15,901 nucleotides of DNA, taken from positions 1 through 15,901 of the forward strand of contig JAFQHF010000024.1 of the NCBI GenBank assembly GCA_017398105.1, given 5' to 3'. Every line of letters starts with the position of its first letter. Position 1 is the stretch's first letter. Of the stretch, positions 7,102-15,543 are shown piece by piece. A model generated the notes under the pieces. That model did no database searches, had not been told where the DNA came from, and saw only the letters and a list, made by a program, of their open reading frames with translations. The DNA is from Oscillospiraceae bacterium. Lineage in GTDB: Bacteria > Bacillota_A > Clostridia > Oscillospirales > Oscillospiraceae. Both the position numbers and the translations under genes were made by a program.

Positions 7102-7171
7102 TCCAAGATACATCTGTGTGCGCGAATGACGGTTTCAATTGATGCTGACAGGCTTATAAACAGCAAAAGTT

Positions 7172-7290
7172 GTCATCCTGAGCGAGCGTAAGCGAGTCGA
7201 AGGATCTACGCACGAACCATATGCGTACAGATTTGTCAGTGCGCAGATCCTTCGACTTCGCTGCGCTTCGCTCAGGATGACAGCTTTTTT
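7172..7290 (+). terminator. Long hairpin repeat with T-run between cdsA and dxr
   Basis: Two arms of about 40 bases (TGTCATCCTGAGCGAGCG... ending AAGGATCT at about 7171-7206, and AGATCCTTCGAC... ending CTCAGGATGACA at about 7245-7282) are nearly perfect reverse complements with a single-base gap and a few mismatches in the middle. The apical region also pairs partly. AAAAG precedes the left arm and CTTTTTT follows the right arm (7284-7290), giving a terminator-like shape usable on either strand. Similar TGTCATCCTGAGCG...GAAGGATCT palindromes are, from memory, dispersed in many bacterial genomes, so this is probably a mobile repeat serving as a terminator. The rest of the 299-base gap (7102-7171, 7291-7383) shows no gene and no clear promoter. 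Confidence 0.75.
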
Positions 7291-7400
7291 ATGTTTGGAA
7301 GGATACGCATTTCATCAATTGGTTTTCGTTGGGGACAATTTCTGTGATTGTGCCCTCTGTAGATACGTTTATCCCTCTTTTGGAAAGGAGATACTAAGAT

Positions 7401-8555
7401 ATGGTTACATGTGTCAGTGTTCTGGGTTCTACCGGCTCCATCGGCCGGCAGAGTCTGGATATTATCAGCCGTATGCCCGGCATCCGGGTGGCTGCGTTGA
7501 CCGCAGGCAGCAGCGTGGAGCGCATGGCGCAGCAGTGCCGGGAATTTACCCCGGAGCTGGCTGTTATGTCAACCAAAGAGGCTGCGGACGCTCTGAAAGC
7601 GGCAATTGCCGGTCTTCCCACCCGGGTCAGCTGGGGCGAGGAGGGCCTGATCGAAGCGGCGCAGATTCCCTCTGCCGACTGCGTGATCACCGCGGTGGTG
7701 GGCATGGTGGGCCTGAAGCCTACCCTGGCAGCCATCCGGGCAGGAAAGCGCATCGGTCTTGCCAACAAGGAGACCCTGGTCTGCGCCGGTGAGCTGGTGA
7801 TGGCCGAGGCGGAGAAATACGGTACGCAAATCATCCCTGTGGACTCTGAGCATTCCGCCATTTTCCAGTGCCTGATGGGAAGCGGAGAGAAAAAGGAAGT
7901 GAAACGGCTGATCCTGACCTGCTCCGGCGGCCCCTTCTTCGGGTTCAGCCGCAAGCAGCTGGAAGCCGTTACCAAGGCCGATGCCCTGAAGCATCCCAAC
8001 TGGAAAATGGGCGCCAAAATCACCATCGACTGCGCAACCCTGATGAACAAGGGCCTGGAGGTCATCGAGGCCATGCGGCTGTACCGGATGCCCATTGAGC
8101 AGGTGGACGTGGTGGTGCACCGGCAGAGCATCATTCATTCCATGGTGGAATATGTGGACGGTGCTGTGATGGCCCAGCTGGGTGCGCCGGATATGCGGCT
8201 GCCCATTCAGCTGGCCCTGACCTATCCGGAGCGGGCGGAATGCCCCGTGGATGCGCTGGATCTGCTGAAATGCGGGCCGCTGACCTTTGCGGAGCCTGAC
8301 CTGGAGAATTTCCCCTGCCTGGCTCTGGCCTACCGCTGCGGCAAGCTGGGCGGCACTGCCTGTCCTGCCATGAACGGCGCCAACGAGGAAGCCGTGGCCA
8401 TGTTCCTGAAAGATGAGATCGGCTTCTATGACATCTACCGGCTGGTGTCCCAGGCGGTGGACGCAGTTCCCTTTATTGCAAATCCCACTCTGGAAGAGAT
8501 TCTGGAGACAGACCGTCTTGCCCGGGAGGCTGTCAGACGGTTAGCGAAATCTTAA
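7401..8555 (+). CDS. dxr: 1-deoxy-D-xylulose 5-phosphate reductoisomerase
   Basis: Second step of the MEP isoprenoid pathway: rearranges and reduces DXP to 2-C-methyl-D-erythritol 4-phosphate with NADPH and a divalent metal. The 384 residues are normal length. The Rossmann motif VLGSTGSIG is at residues 7-15. ANKETLV follows in the linker, then PVDSEHSAIFQ carries metal ligands Asp148 and Glu150; the third ligand is Glu220 in MNKGLEVIEA. The flexible-loop HPNWKMG and the HRQSIIHSMVEYVDG block near residues 236-250 are intact. The ATG at 7401 has AAAGGAG (7384-7390) 10 bases upstream. It is followed by rseP after 12 bases. It is separated from cdsA by a strong hairpin, so it may rely on a promoter of its own that I could not identify. 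Confidence 0.97.
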   Translation: MVTCVSVLGSTGSIGRQSLDIISRMPGIRVAALTAGSSVERMAQQCREFTPELAVMSTKEAADALKAAIAGLPTRVSWGEEGLIEAAQIPSADCVITAVVGMVGLKPTLAAIRAGKRIGLANKETLVCAGELVMAEAEKYGTQIIPVDSEHSAIFQCLMGSGEKKEVKRLILTCSGGPFFGFSRKQLEAVTKADALKHPNWKMGAKITIDCATLMNKGLEVIEAMRLYRMPIEQVDVVVHRQSIIHSMVEYVDGAVMAQLGAPDMRLPIQLALTYPERAECPVDALDLLKCGPLTFAEPDLENFPCLALAYRCGKLGGTACPAMNGANEEAVAMFLKDEIGFYDIYRLVSQAVDAVPFIANPTLEEILETDRLAREAVRRLAKS

Positions 8556-8567
8556 GCGAGGCATTCT

Positions 8568-9626
8568 ATGAGCGTTCTTTTTGCGATCCTTTTGTTCAGT
8601 GTTTTGATTTTTGTCCATGAATTCGGCCATTTTGCCGCGGCGAAGCTGTCCGGTGTGCAGGTCAATGAATTCTCCATGTTTATGGGCCCTGCCCTGTGGA
8701 AAAAGCAGATCGGAGAGACTTTGTATTCCGTCCGGCTGGTGCCCATCGGCGGCTACTGCGCCATGGAGGGCGAGGATGAGGAGTCCGACAATCCCCGCTC
8801 CTTCCAGAAGGCCCTGTGGTGGAAGCGGCTGATCATTCTGGTGGCCGGCGCTGCCATGAATTTTATTGTGGGCGTGATCCTGATGGTGATCGTGTATCTG
8901 CCGGTGAAGCAGGTGGCGATGCCCATCATTGCATCCTTTGAGCCCTTTGCCACGGTCGATGATGCAGGGGGACTCCAGGTGGGAGACCGTATCCTGGAGG
9001 TGGACGGGGAAAAAATCTACGTCCAGGCGGATTTTTCCCTGATCCTGGGGATGAATCCCGGAGATACCCACGATCTGGTGGTGGAGCGTGACGGAAAGAA
9101 AGTGGTTCTGGATAATTTCCGGATGGAAAAGCATGAGGCTGTCCAGCAGGACGGCACCGTCAAGCAGCTTTTCGGCATGAATTTCACCCTGCAGAGCCTG
9201 GATCTGAAGGGAAAGCTGGCCTATGCCTGGAATCAGTGCCTGGATACGGTGCGTCTGGTGCGGCTGAGCCTGCAGATGCTCGTCACCGGTCAGGCGGGAC
9301 TGAAGGATATGTCCGGCCCGGTGGGCATCGTTCAGCAGATGTCCACGGTGGCGGAGGCTTCCGCGACCCGAACCGCCGCCCTGCTGAATATGCTGTATTT
9401 TGGCGCATTCATTGCCATCAATCTGGCGGTGATGAACCTGCTGCCCATTCCCGCCCTGGACGGCGGCCGGGTGGTGGGTCTGCTGATCACCACGGCGGTG
9501 GAAAGCATTACCAGAAAGAAGATCGATCCCAAATATGAAGGGTATCTTCACGGCGCGGGAATGCTGTTCCTGCTGGGCCTGATGGCGGTTATTATGTTCA
9601 AGGATATTCTCTTCCTGTTCCGGTAA
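8568..9626 (+). CDS. rseP: RseP-type site-2 intramembrane metalloprotease
   Basis: Zinc protease that cuts transmembrane segments of regulatory or signal-peptide remnants within the membrane (M50 family; RasP in Bacillus). The zinc site HEFGH is at residues 17-21 in the first membrane segment and the third ligand Asp298 is in NLLPIPALDGGR. A second segment is at about 89-112, followed by one PDZ-like domain (about 120-200, containing GGLQVGDRILEVDGEKI), and C-terminal segments near 280-295 and 325-345. At 352 residues it is shorter than E. coli RseP (about 450, two PDZ domains) and Bacillus RasP (about 420). The ATG at 8568 has GAGG six bases upstream. No anti-sigma factor or sigma partner is in the window, so the substrate is unknown. 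It is co-transcribed with dxr by spacing. Confidence 0.94.
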   Translation: MSVLFAILLFSVLIFVHEFGHFAAAKLSGVQVNEFSMFMGPALWKKQIGETLYSVRLVPIGGYCAMEGEDEESDNPRSFQKALWWKRLIILVAGAAMNFIVGVILMVIVYLPVKQVAMPIIASFEPFATVDDAGGLQVGDRILEVDGEKIYVQADFSLILGMNPGDTHDLVVERDGKKVVLDNFRMEKHEAVQQDGTVKQLFGMNFTLQSLDLKGKLAYAWNQCLDTVRLVRLSLQMLVTGQAGLKDMSGPVGIVQQMSTVAEASATRTAALLNMLYFGAFIAINLAVMNLLPIPALDGGRVVGLLITTAVESITRKKIDPKYEGYLHGAGMLFLLGLMAVIMFKDILFLFR

Positions 9627-9631
9627 ACACT

Positions 9632-9744
9632 CGTAGGGGGCGGCGTCCCCGACGCCCCGTGCAGTACCGGGTGGCGGGTTTGCCGGAACCAATGGGAAAA
9701 CGAAATCGATTCCTGACGGGACGTCCGGGAGGCCGTCCCCTACG
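9632..9744. repeat. Inverted-repeat element between rseP and ispG
   Basis: Arms 9632-9660 and 9716-9744 (29 bases each) are reverse complements at 25 of 29 positions, with ends CGTAGGGG and CCCCTACG. The left arm is internally palindromic around GGGGCGTC/GACGCCCC-like sequence. About 55 bases without evident structure lie between. The type resembles the GTAGGGCGG family but the arm sequence differs, so I treat it as a diverged relative. It fills most of the 156-base gap and ends 28 bases before the ispG ribosome site. Confidence 0.75.
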
Positions 9745-9782
9745 CATTGTGCGTGCAGGAATGTTACATATGAGGTGATAAT

Positions 9783-10820
9783 ATGACAAGACAAATTCTC
9801 GTGGGCGGCATTCCCATCGGCGGCGGTGCTCCGGTGGTGATCCAGTCCATGCTCAATACCAAGACCACGGATGTGGAGGGCTCCCTGCGGCAGATCCGGC
9901 AGCTGGCTTCTGCGGGCTGTCAGGTCGCACGGCTGGCGGTGCCCAATATGGAAGCTGCCCGCACCTTTGCCGAAATCTGTCAGGAAAGCCCCCTGCCTCT
10001 GGTGGCGGACATTCATTTTGACTATAAGCTGGCCATTGCCGCAGCCGAAGGCGGCGCCAGCAAGATCCGCATCAACCCCGGCAACATCGGCGGGGAAGAC
10101 CGGGTGAAGGCCGTTGTGGATGTGTGCAGGGAAAAGCACATCCCTATCCGGATCGGTGTCAACGGCGGCAGCCTGGATAAGAAGCTGCTGGAAAAGTACG
10201 GCCATCCCACCGCTGAAGCACTGGTGGAAAGCGCCTTTGAGCATCTGGAGCTGCTGGAAAAGCAGGGCTTTTACGATACCTGCGTGTCCATGAAATCCTC
10301 CACCGTGCCCACCATGGTGGCTGCGGCACGGCTGTTCCGGTCGAAATGCGACTATCCCATCCACATCGGCGTGACGGAGACCGGCCCTGTGAAGCAGGGT
10401 CTGATCAAGTCCGCCATGGGCATCGGCGCGCTGCTCTTAGACGGCATCGGCGACACCATCCGTGTCAGCCTGACGGACGATCCTGTGGAGGAGGTCTATG
10501 CCGCCAAGGATATCCTGAAGGCCGCCGGACTGCGCAAGGAGGGCGTGAACATCATCTCCTGCCCCACCTGCGGACGCACCCGCATCGATCTGATCGGCCT
10601 GGTGAACCGGGTGGACGAAGCCCTGAAGGACTGCCAGAAGCCCATCACCGTGGCGGTCATGGGCTGCGTGGTCAACGGCCCCGGTGAAGCCCGGGAGGCC
10701 GACATCGGCATCGCCGGCGGCGACGGCTGGGGCATGATCTTCGAAAAGGGCGAGCCCGTGGAAAAGCTGCCTTACGAAGAACTGCTGCCCGCCCTGCTGG
10801 CGCGGATCGAAAAATTATAA
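9783..10820 (+). CDS. ispG: 4-hydroxy-3-methylbut-2-enyl diphosphate synthase (IspG/GcpE)
   Basis: Penultimate MEP-pathway enzyme: reductively opens methylerythritol cyclodiphosphate to HMBPP using a [4Fe-4S] cluster and an electron donor such as ferredoxin or flavodoxin. The 345 residues match the short bacterial form (TIM barrel plus cluster domain). The barrel begins PVVIQSMLNTKTTDVE near residues 18-33 and includes LVADIHFDYKLA and KIRINPGNIG. Cluster ligands are Cys260 and Cys263 (ISCPTCGRTRID) and Cys295 (VMGCVVNGPGEA), with the fourth ligand Glu302. The ATG at 9783 has GAGG (9772-9775) 7 bases upstream. It sits between rseP and polC, where Bacillus has proS; the rseP-ispG-polC order is familiar in Clostridia. 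Confidence 0.97.
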   Translation: MTRQILVGGIPIGGGAPVVIQSMLNTKTTDVEGSLRQIRQLASAGCQVARLAVPNMEAARTFAEICQESPLPLVADIHFDYKLAIAAAEGGASKIRINPGNIGGEDRVKAVVDVCREKHIPIRIGVNGGSLDKKLLEKYGHPTAEALVESAFEHLELLEKQGFYDTCVSMKSSTVPTMVAAARLFRSKCDYPIHIGVTETGPVKQGLIKSAMGIGALLLDGIGDTIRVSLTDDPVEEVYAAKDILKAAGLRKEGVNIISCPTCGRTRIDLIGLVNRVDEALKDCQKPITVAVMGCVVNGPGEAREADIGIAGGDGWGMIFEKGEPVEKLPYEELLPALLARIEKL

Positions 10821-10829
10821 TAGATATCA

Positions 10830-11134
10830 GTAGGGCGGCTTGCCCTCAAGCCGCCGCAGACTGTCGATAAACCCTCTGGCGCGGCAGCGCCCAAGGCTCC
10901 CTTGTGTAAAGGGAGCTGTCACGCGAGTAGCGTGACTGAGGGATTGGCGCAGAAACAGGTTGCAATTTCGCCGAAAACCAATGCAAATACGCAGCATTTA
11001 CCGCACAATCCCTCCGTCTCGCCTTGCGGCGAGCCACCTCCCTTTACACAAGGGAGGCTTTGGGTGCTGTGCATTTTGGTAACCTTATACGTGTGAATCT
11101 ACTTTTTTGACACGCTGAGGGCAGCCCGCCCTAC
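10830..11134. repeat. Composite nested palindromic element between ispG and polC
   Basis: This fills most of the 365-base gap. The outer ends (10830-10848 and 11116-11134) are 19-base inverted repeats with two mismatches, of the GTAGGGCGG family; 10830-10855 equals 5424-5449. Inside are two inverted modules. The left has CTCCCTT/AAGGGAG (10897-10903/10909-10915) and GTCACGC/GCGTGAC (10918-10924/10930-10936); the right (about 11006-11072) repeats the same order inverted, with CTCGCC/GGCGAG and a 19-base CTCCCTTTACACAAGGGAG. Positions 10873-10921 match 15778-15826 at 48 of 49 bases, and TTTTTTGACACGCTGAG (11103-11119) is the exact inverse of 15761-15777. No convincing ORF is present. Confidence 0.85.
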
Positions 11135-11185
11135 AAAAGAAGTTCCTGCAGAACGCAGGTATCGCCCCCCCTACGAAATACATTT

Positions 11186-14100
11186 ATGGAAAATACTGTT
11201 TACTTACATCATATGTTTCCGGACTATGTGCCGCCTGAGGAGCTGAAGCAGGCCCTTTCTCAGGCGGCTATTGTTGCTGCGGACATTGAACCGGAGACGG
11301 GAAGCGTCAGCGCGGCCCTGCATTCCCAGAGCTATATCCCCAGGCGGCTGCTGAGCCAGGCGGAGAAGGAGATCTCCGTGCTTTACGGCCTGCGAAAGCT
11401 GACTCTGACGGCCACCCATCCGGAAGACCAGCTGCAGAAAATCGAAAAAGAGGAGCTGCTGCAGCTGTTTGTCAGCCGCAATTCCATGGCCCGGGGTTCC
11501 CTGGCCGGAGCCAGCTGGGACTGGGACGGGTACGACCTGACGATCCGGCTGGTGGCCAACGGAAAGGCGGAGCTGATGGAGCTGGTTCCCGCCATCCAGA
11601 CGGAGCTGCGGGAGCGGTTTGCCTGCCCGGTGACCATTGCCATTGAGGCAGGGCAGACTCTGGAGGGAAAGGCCCTGTTTGAAGCCATGGATTCCATGCG
11701 GGGAAAGCTTCTGCAGAACCTGCCTGCGGCGGCTTCCGGGCCGAAGAAGGAGGAAAAGGCTGCACCTCCCAGCGAGGCGCTCTACGGCAAGCCCTTCAAG
11801 GGAAACCCGGTGCCCATGAAGGAGCTGTCGCTGGATATGGGAACGGTGATCGTGGAGGGCCGGGTCTTCAACATCGACCACAAGGAGCTGAAAAAGCGCA
11901 ATGCCTGGGTGGTCAAGTTCGACCTGACGGACAACACCAATTCCATCCGGGTCAGCCGCTTTCTGGAAGCAGGGGAGGCCAAGCCCTTCCTGGAAAACGT
12001 GAAGATGGGCGCGGTGCTGAAGATCCAGGGCAAGCTCAACGAAGACCGGTTCGAGAACGAGACCGTCCTGCGGCCCTATGCCATGATGCCGGGCACCATG
12101 CCCAAGCGGAAGGATCTGGCGGAAGGCATGAAGCGGGTGGAGCTGCACCTGCATACCTCCATGTCCAATATGGATGCCCTGACCAATACGGATGCGGCCA
12201 TCAAGCAGGCGGCGGCCTGGGGCCACCGGGCCATTGCCATTACGGATCACGGCTGCTGCCAGTCCTTCACGGACGCGCTTCATACGGTGGAAAGCTGGAA
12301 GGGCCCGCCGAAGGTTGCCGGCACCGATGAGACCATCAAGATCCTCTATGGCTGCGAAGGATATTATGTAAACGATGTGGACGACCGGATCGTGGTGCAC
12401 GGCACGAAGGACATGACCTTTGACGAGGAATTCGTGGCCTTCGACCTGGAGACCACCGGCCTTTCCTCCCAGACCGACCGGATCATTGAGATCGGCGCGG
12501 TGATCCTGAAGAACGGTCAGGAAATTGACCGGTTCCAGACCTTCGTTGACCCGGAGCGGCCCCTGGAGCGCAAGATCGTGGATCTGACGGGCATCACCGA
12601 TGAAATGCTTGTCGGTGCCCCCAAAATCGAAGAGGTGCTGCCCAAATTCCTGGACTTCATCGGAGACCGGGTGCTGGTGGCCCATAACTCTGACTTTGAC
12701 ACCGGCTTTATCCGGGCCGAATGTGCCCGGCTGGGCTACGAATACAACTACACCGCTGCGGATACCCTGATCCTGTCCCAGAATCTGCTGCAGCATCTGA
12801 ATAAATTCAAGCTGAACATCGTGTCCAACGCCCTGAGCCTGCCGGACTTCAACCACCACCGGGCCGGTGACGATGCCATGACCTGCGGCCTGGTGATGGC
12901 CAAGCTCATGCAGAAGCTGGAGGAAGAGCACGATATCCATACCCTGCAGGCCATCAATCCTGCCATGATGGGCCTTCGCTCCGGTGGACATATCAAGGAT
13001 CGTCAGGCCCGGCACATCATCCTGTTTGCCAAGAATCAGGTGGGCCTGCGGAATCTGTATCACCTGATCTCCCTGTCCAATCTGGAATACTTCCGCCGGG
13101 TGCCCAGAATCCCCAAGTCCGAGCTGATGGAATACCGGGAGGGCCTGATCATCGGCTCTGCCTGTGAGGCGGGCGAGCTGTTCCAGGCCATTCTGGATCG
13201 GAAGAGCGATGATGAATTAAAGCGGATCGCCTCGTTCTATGATTTCCTGGAGATTCAGCCCCTTGCCAACAATATGTTCATGCTGGCAAAGGGCATGGCA
13301 AAGGATGTAGAGCAGCTGAAGGACTATAACCGCACCATCGTCCGCCTGGGCGAAGAACTGGGGAAACTGGTGGTTGCCACCGGCGACGTCCATTTCCTGA
13401 ACCCGGAGGACGAGGTGTTCCGGCATATCCTGCTTGCCACCAAGGGCTTTGACGATGCGGACAAGCCCAACCCCCTGTATTTCCGCACCACCGATGATAT
13501 GCTGAAGGAATTCTCCTATCTGGGGGAGGAAAAGGCCTACGAGGTGGTTGTCACCAATCCCAACCTGATCGCGGATATGTGCGAGACCCTCCGGCCCGTG
13601 CCCCACAACCTGTTCGCCCCCAAGATCGAAAACTCTGTGGAGGACTTGAAAGACCTGGTTTACGGCAAGCTGCACCGGCTCTACGGCGAGAATCCCCCGG
13701 AGCTGTTTGTGAAGCGCGTGGAAACGGAGCTGCATGATATCATCACCTGTCACTATGACGTGATCTACATGTCCGCCCAGCGGCTGGTGCAGAATTCTCT
13801 GGAAAACGGCTATCTGGTGGGCTCCCGAGGCTCCGTTGGTTCCTCCATCGTGGCCTTTATGTCGGGCATTACGGAGGTCAATTCCTTCCCGCCCCACTAC
13901 CGGTGTCCCAATCCTGACTGCAAGCACACCATTCTGGATGTGCCCAAGGAGTATAACTGCGGCGCAGACCTGCCGGACGAAGTGTGCCCCCTGTGCGGAA
14001 CCCAGCTGGAAAAGGACGGCTTCAACATCCCCTTTGAGACCTTCCTGGGCTTCGGCGGCGACAAGGTGCCGGATATCGACCTGAACTTCTCCGGCGAATA

Positions 14101-15496
14101 CCAGGCCAAGGCCCACCAGTACTGTATCTCCATGTTCGGCTCGTCCCATGTGTTCCGGGCGGGCACCATCGGCACCGTGGCGGAGAAGACCGCCTTCGGC
14201 TATGTGAAAAAGTACCTGTCCGAGCGGGGAAAGACCGCTTCCCGGGCCGAGGAAGCCCGGCTGGCAAACGGCTGCGTGGGCGTGCGGCGCACCACGGGCC
14301 AGCACCCCGGCGGTCTGGTGGTCATCCCTCAGGAAAACGAGATCTGGGACTTCTGCCCGGTGCAGCACCCGGCGGACGACCCCAATTCCGATCAGATCAC
14401 CACCCATTTTGAATATCACTCCATGGAGGAAAACCTCTTAAAGCTGGATATGCTGGGCCACGATGACCCCACCATGATCCGCATGATGGAGGATATGACC
14501 GGCGTGGATGCCAAGACCATCCCCCTGGACGACAAGGGAACCATGTCGATTTTTACATCCTCCAAAATTCTGGGCTATGAAAACGACAAGCTCCTGGGCC
14601 CCACGGGAGCTGTGGGCGTGCCGGAATTCAATACCCGCTTCACAAGAGGCGTTCTGCTGGATACCATGCCCACCAAATTTGACTTCCTGGTGCGGATCTG
14701 CGGCTATACCCACGGCACCGATGTGTGGCTGGGCAACGCCAAGGATCTGATCAATTCCAAAACGGCCACGGTTGACCAGACCATCGGTGCCCGTGACGAT
14801 ATCATGATCTACCTGATCTCCTGCGGCATGCCGGACAAGCGGGCCTTCAAGATCATGGAGTCGGTGCGTAAGGGCAAGGGCCTGCCCCCCGGGGCGGAGG
14901 AGGAAATGGTGGCCGCCGGTGTGCCGGACTGGTACATCGGCTCCTGCAAGAAGATCAAGTACCTGTTCCCCAAGGCCCACGCGGTGGCCTACTGCATGAT
15001 GGCCTTCCGGATCGCCTGGTTCAAGGTCTATCACCCCCTGGCCTTCTACGCGGCTTACTTTTACCGCCGGAGCCAGAAGGGCGGCTTTGACGCGGCACTG
15101 ATGACAGGCGGCATGGAGGCGATCCTTGCCAATATCGAGGCCATCGACGGCAACGAGAACGCCACCGCCAAGGATGAAGACCTGCTGACCACCATGGAGG
15201 TTGTCTACGAATTCTACCTGCGGGGCTTCGAATTCGCTCCCATCAGCCTGTACGAAAGCCACGCCATCAAATTCCTCATCAGAGACGGCAAGATTCTGCC
15301 TCCCTTCGTTGCCATCTCGGGCCTGGGCGAAAGCGCCGCCTGGGATCTGATGGAAGGCAGAAAGGACAAGACCTTCCTGTCCATCGAGGAGGTATCCCTG
15401 GCCTGCCCCAAGGTGTCCAAGACCCATATGCAGATGCTGAAAGAGGCCGGCGCCTTCGGCGACCTGCCGGATACCAGCCAGGTCAGCTTCTTCTGA
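11186..15496 (+). CDS. polC: DNA polymerase III PolC-type (Gram-positive replicase)
   Basis: Replicative DNA polymerase with built-in 3'-5' proofreading. The 1436 residues match Bacillus PolC (about 1437). Domains in order: N-terminal domain (1-210), OB fold (about 220-310), first half of PHP (H321-L-H323; T-D354-H355), inserted DEDD exonuclease (FDLETTG with Asp420/Glu422; HNSDFDTGF; HHRAGDDA), second half of PHP (GSACEAGEL; GDVHFL), then the polymerase palm with GSRGSVGSS, a zinc-binding cysteine group (C907, C912, C925, C934, C937) and catalytic PDIDLNFSGEYQ (Asp963, Asp965). The GTIGTVAEKTAFGYVKKYL and GTDVWLGNAKDLI blocks are intact. The last five residues, QVSFF, form a sliding-clamp binding motif. 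The ATG at 11186 has no recognisable ribosome site; the next in-frame ATG (11213) has none either. Confidence 0.98.
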   Translation: MENTVYLHHMFPDYVPPEELKQALSQAAIVAADIEPETGSVSAALHSQSYIPRRLLSQAEKEISVLYGLRKLTLTATHPEDQLQKIEKEELLQLFVSRNSMARGSLAGASWDWDGYDLTIRLVANGKAELMELVPAIQTELRERFACPVTIAIEAGQTLEGKALFEAMDSMRGKLLQNLPAAASGPKKEEKAAPPSEALYGKPFKGNPVPMKELSLDMGTVIVEGRVFNIDHKELKKRNAWVVKFDLTDNTNSIRVSRFLEAGEAKPFLENVKMGAVLKIQGKLNEDRFENETVLRPYAMMPGTMPKRKDLAEGMKRVELHLHTSMSNMDALTNTDAAIKQAAAWGHRAIAITDHGCCQSFTDALHTVESWKGPPKVAGTDETIKILYGCEGYYVNDVDDRIVVHGTKDMTFDEEFVAFDLETTGLSSQTDRIIEIGAVILKNGQEIDRFQTFVDPERPLERKIVDLTGITDEMLVGAPKIEEVLPKFLDFIGDRVLVAHNSDFDTGFIRAECARLGYEYNYTAADTLILSQNLLQHLNKFKLNIVSNALSLPDFNHHRAGDDAMTCGLVMAKLMQKLEEEHDIHTLQAINPAMMGLRSGGHIKDRQARHIILFAKNQVGLRNLYHLISLSNLEYFRRVPRIPKSELMEYREGLIIGSACEAGELFQAILDRKSDDELKRIASFYDFLEIQPLANNMFMLAKGMAKDVEQLKDYNRTIVRLGEELGKLVVATGDVHFLNPEDEVFRHILLATKGFDDADKPNPLYFRTTDDMLKEFSYLGEEKAYEVVVTNPNLIADMCETLRPVPHNLFAPKIENSVEDLKDLVYGKLHRLYGENPPELFVKRVETELHDIITCHYDVIYMSAQRLVQNSLENGYLVGSRGSVGSSIVAFMSGITEVNSFPPHYRCPNPDCKHTILDVPKEYNCGADLPDEVCPLCGTQLEKDGFNIPFETFLGFGGDKVPDIDLNFSGEYQAKAHQYCISMFGSSHVFRAGTIGTVAEKTAFGYVKKYLSERGKTASRAEEARLANGCVGVRRTTGQHPGGLVVIPQENEIWDFCPVQHPADDPNSDQITTHFEYHSMEENLLKLDMLGHDDPTMIRMMEDMTGVDAKTIPLDDKGTMSIFTSSKILGYENDKLLGPTGAVGVPEFNTRFTRGVLLDTMPTKFDFLVRICGYTHGTDVWLGNAKDLINSKTATVDQTIGARDDIMIYLISCGMPDKRAFKIMESVRKGKGLPPGAEEEMVAAGVPDWYIGSCKKIKYLFPKAHAVAYCMMAFRIAWFKVYHPLAFYAAYFYRRSQKGGFDAALMTGGMEAILANIEAIDGNENATAKDEDLLTTMEVVYEFYLRGFEFAPISLYESHAIKFLIRDGKILPPFVAISGLGESAAWDLMEGRKDKTFLSIEEVSLACPKVSKTHMQMLKEAGAFGDLPDTSQVSFF

Positions 15497-15543
15497 GCGC
15501 ACGCATGCACGGGTGCGAAGGCCATATTGGCCCGGTAACCAAT

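Noticed and set aside
8541..10364. 607-codon minus-strand frame across rseP and ispG
   Set aside because: Covers two proven genes and their gap; histidine/glutamine/glycine-rich shadow pattern, no ribosome site, no recognisable fold.
10902..11096. Small open frame within the ispG-polC repeat element
   Set aside because: Made entirely of palindromic repeat modules, no ribosome site, and not preserved in the sister copy at 15761-15901.
10830..11134. CRISPR array
   Set aside because: Repeats are inverted, internally palindromic and not regularly spaced; no direct-repeat/spacer pattern and no cas genes.
10830..11134. Insertion sequence with transposase
   Set aside because: About 305 bases with no coding region; at most a non-autonomous element.
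11204..13063. 619-codon minus-strand frame opposite polC
   Set aside because: Shadow of the polC reading frame. Similar long frames at 13217-14419 and 14438-15634 are rejected for the same reason.
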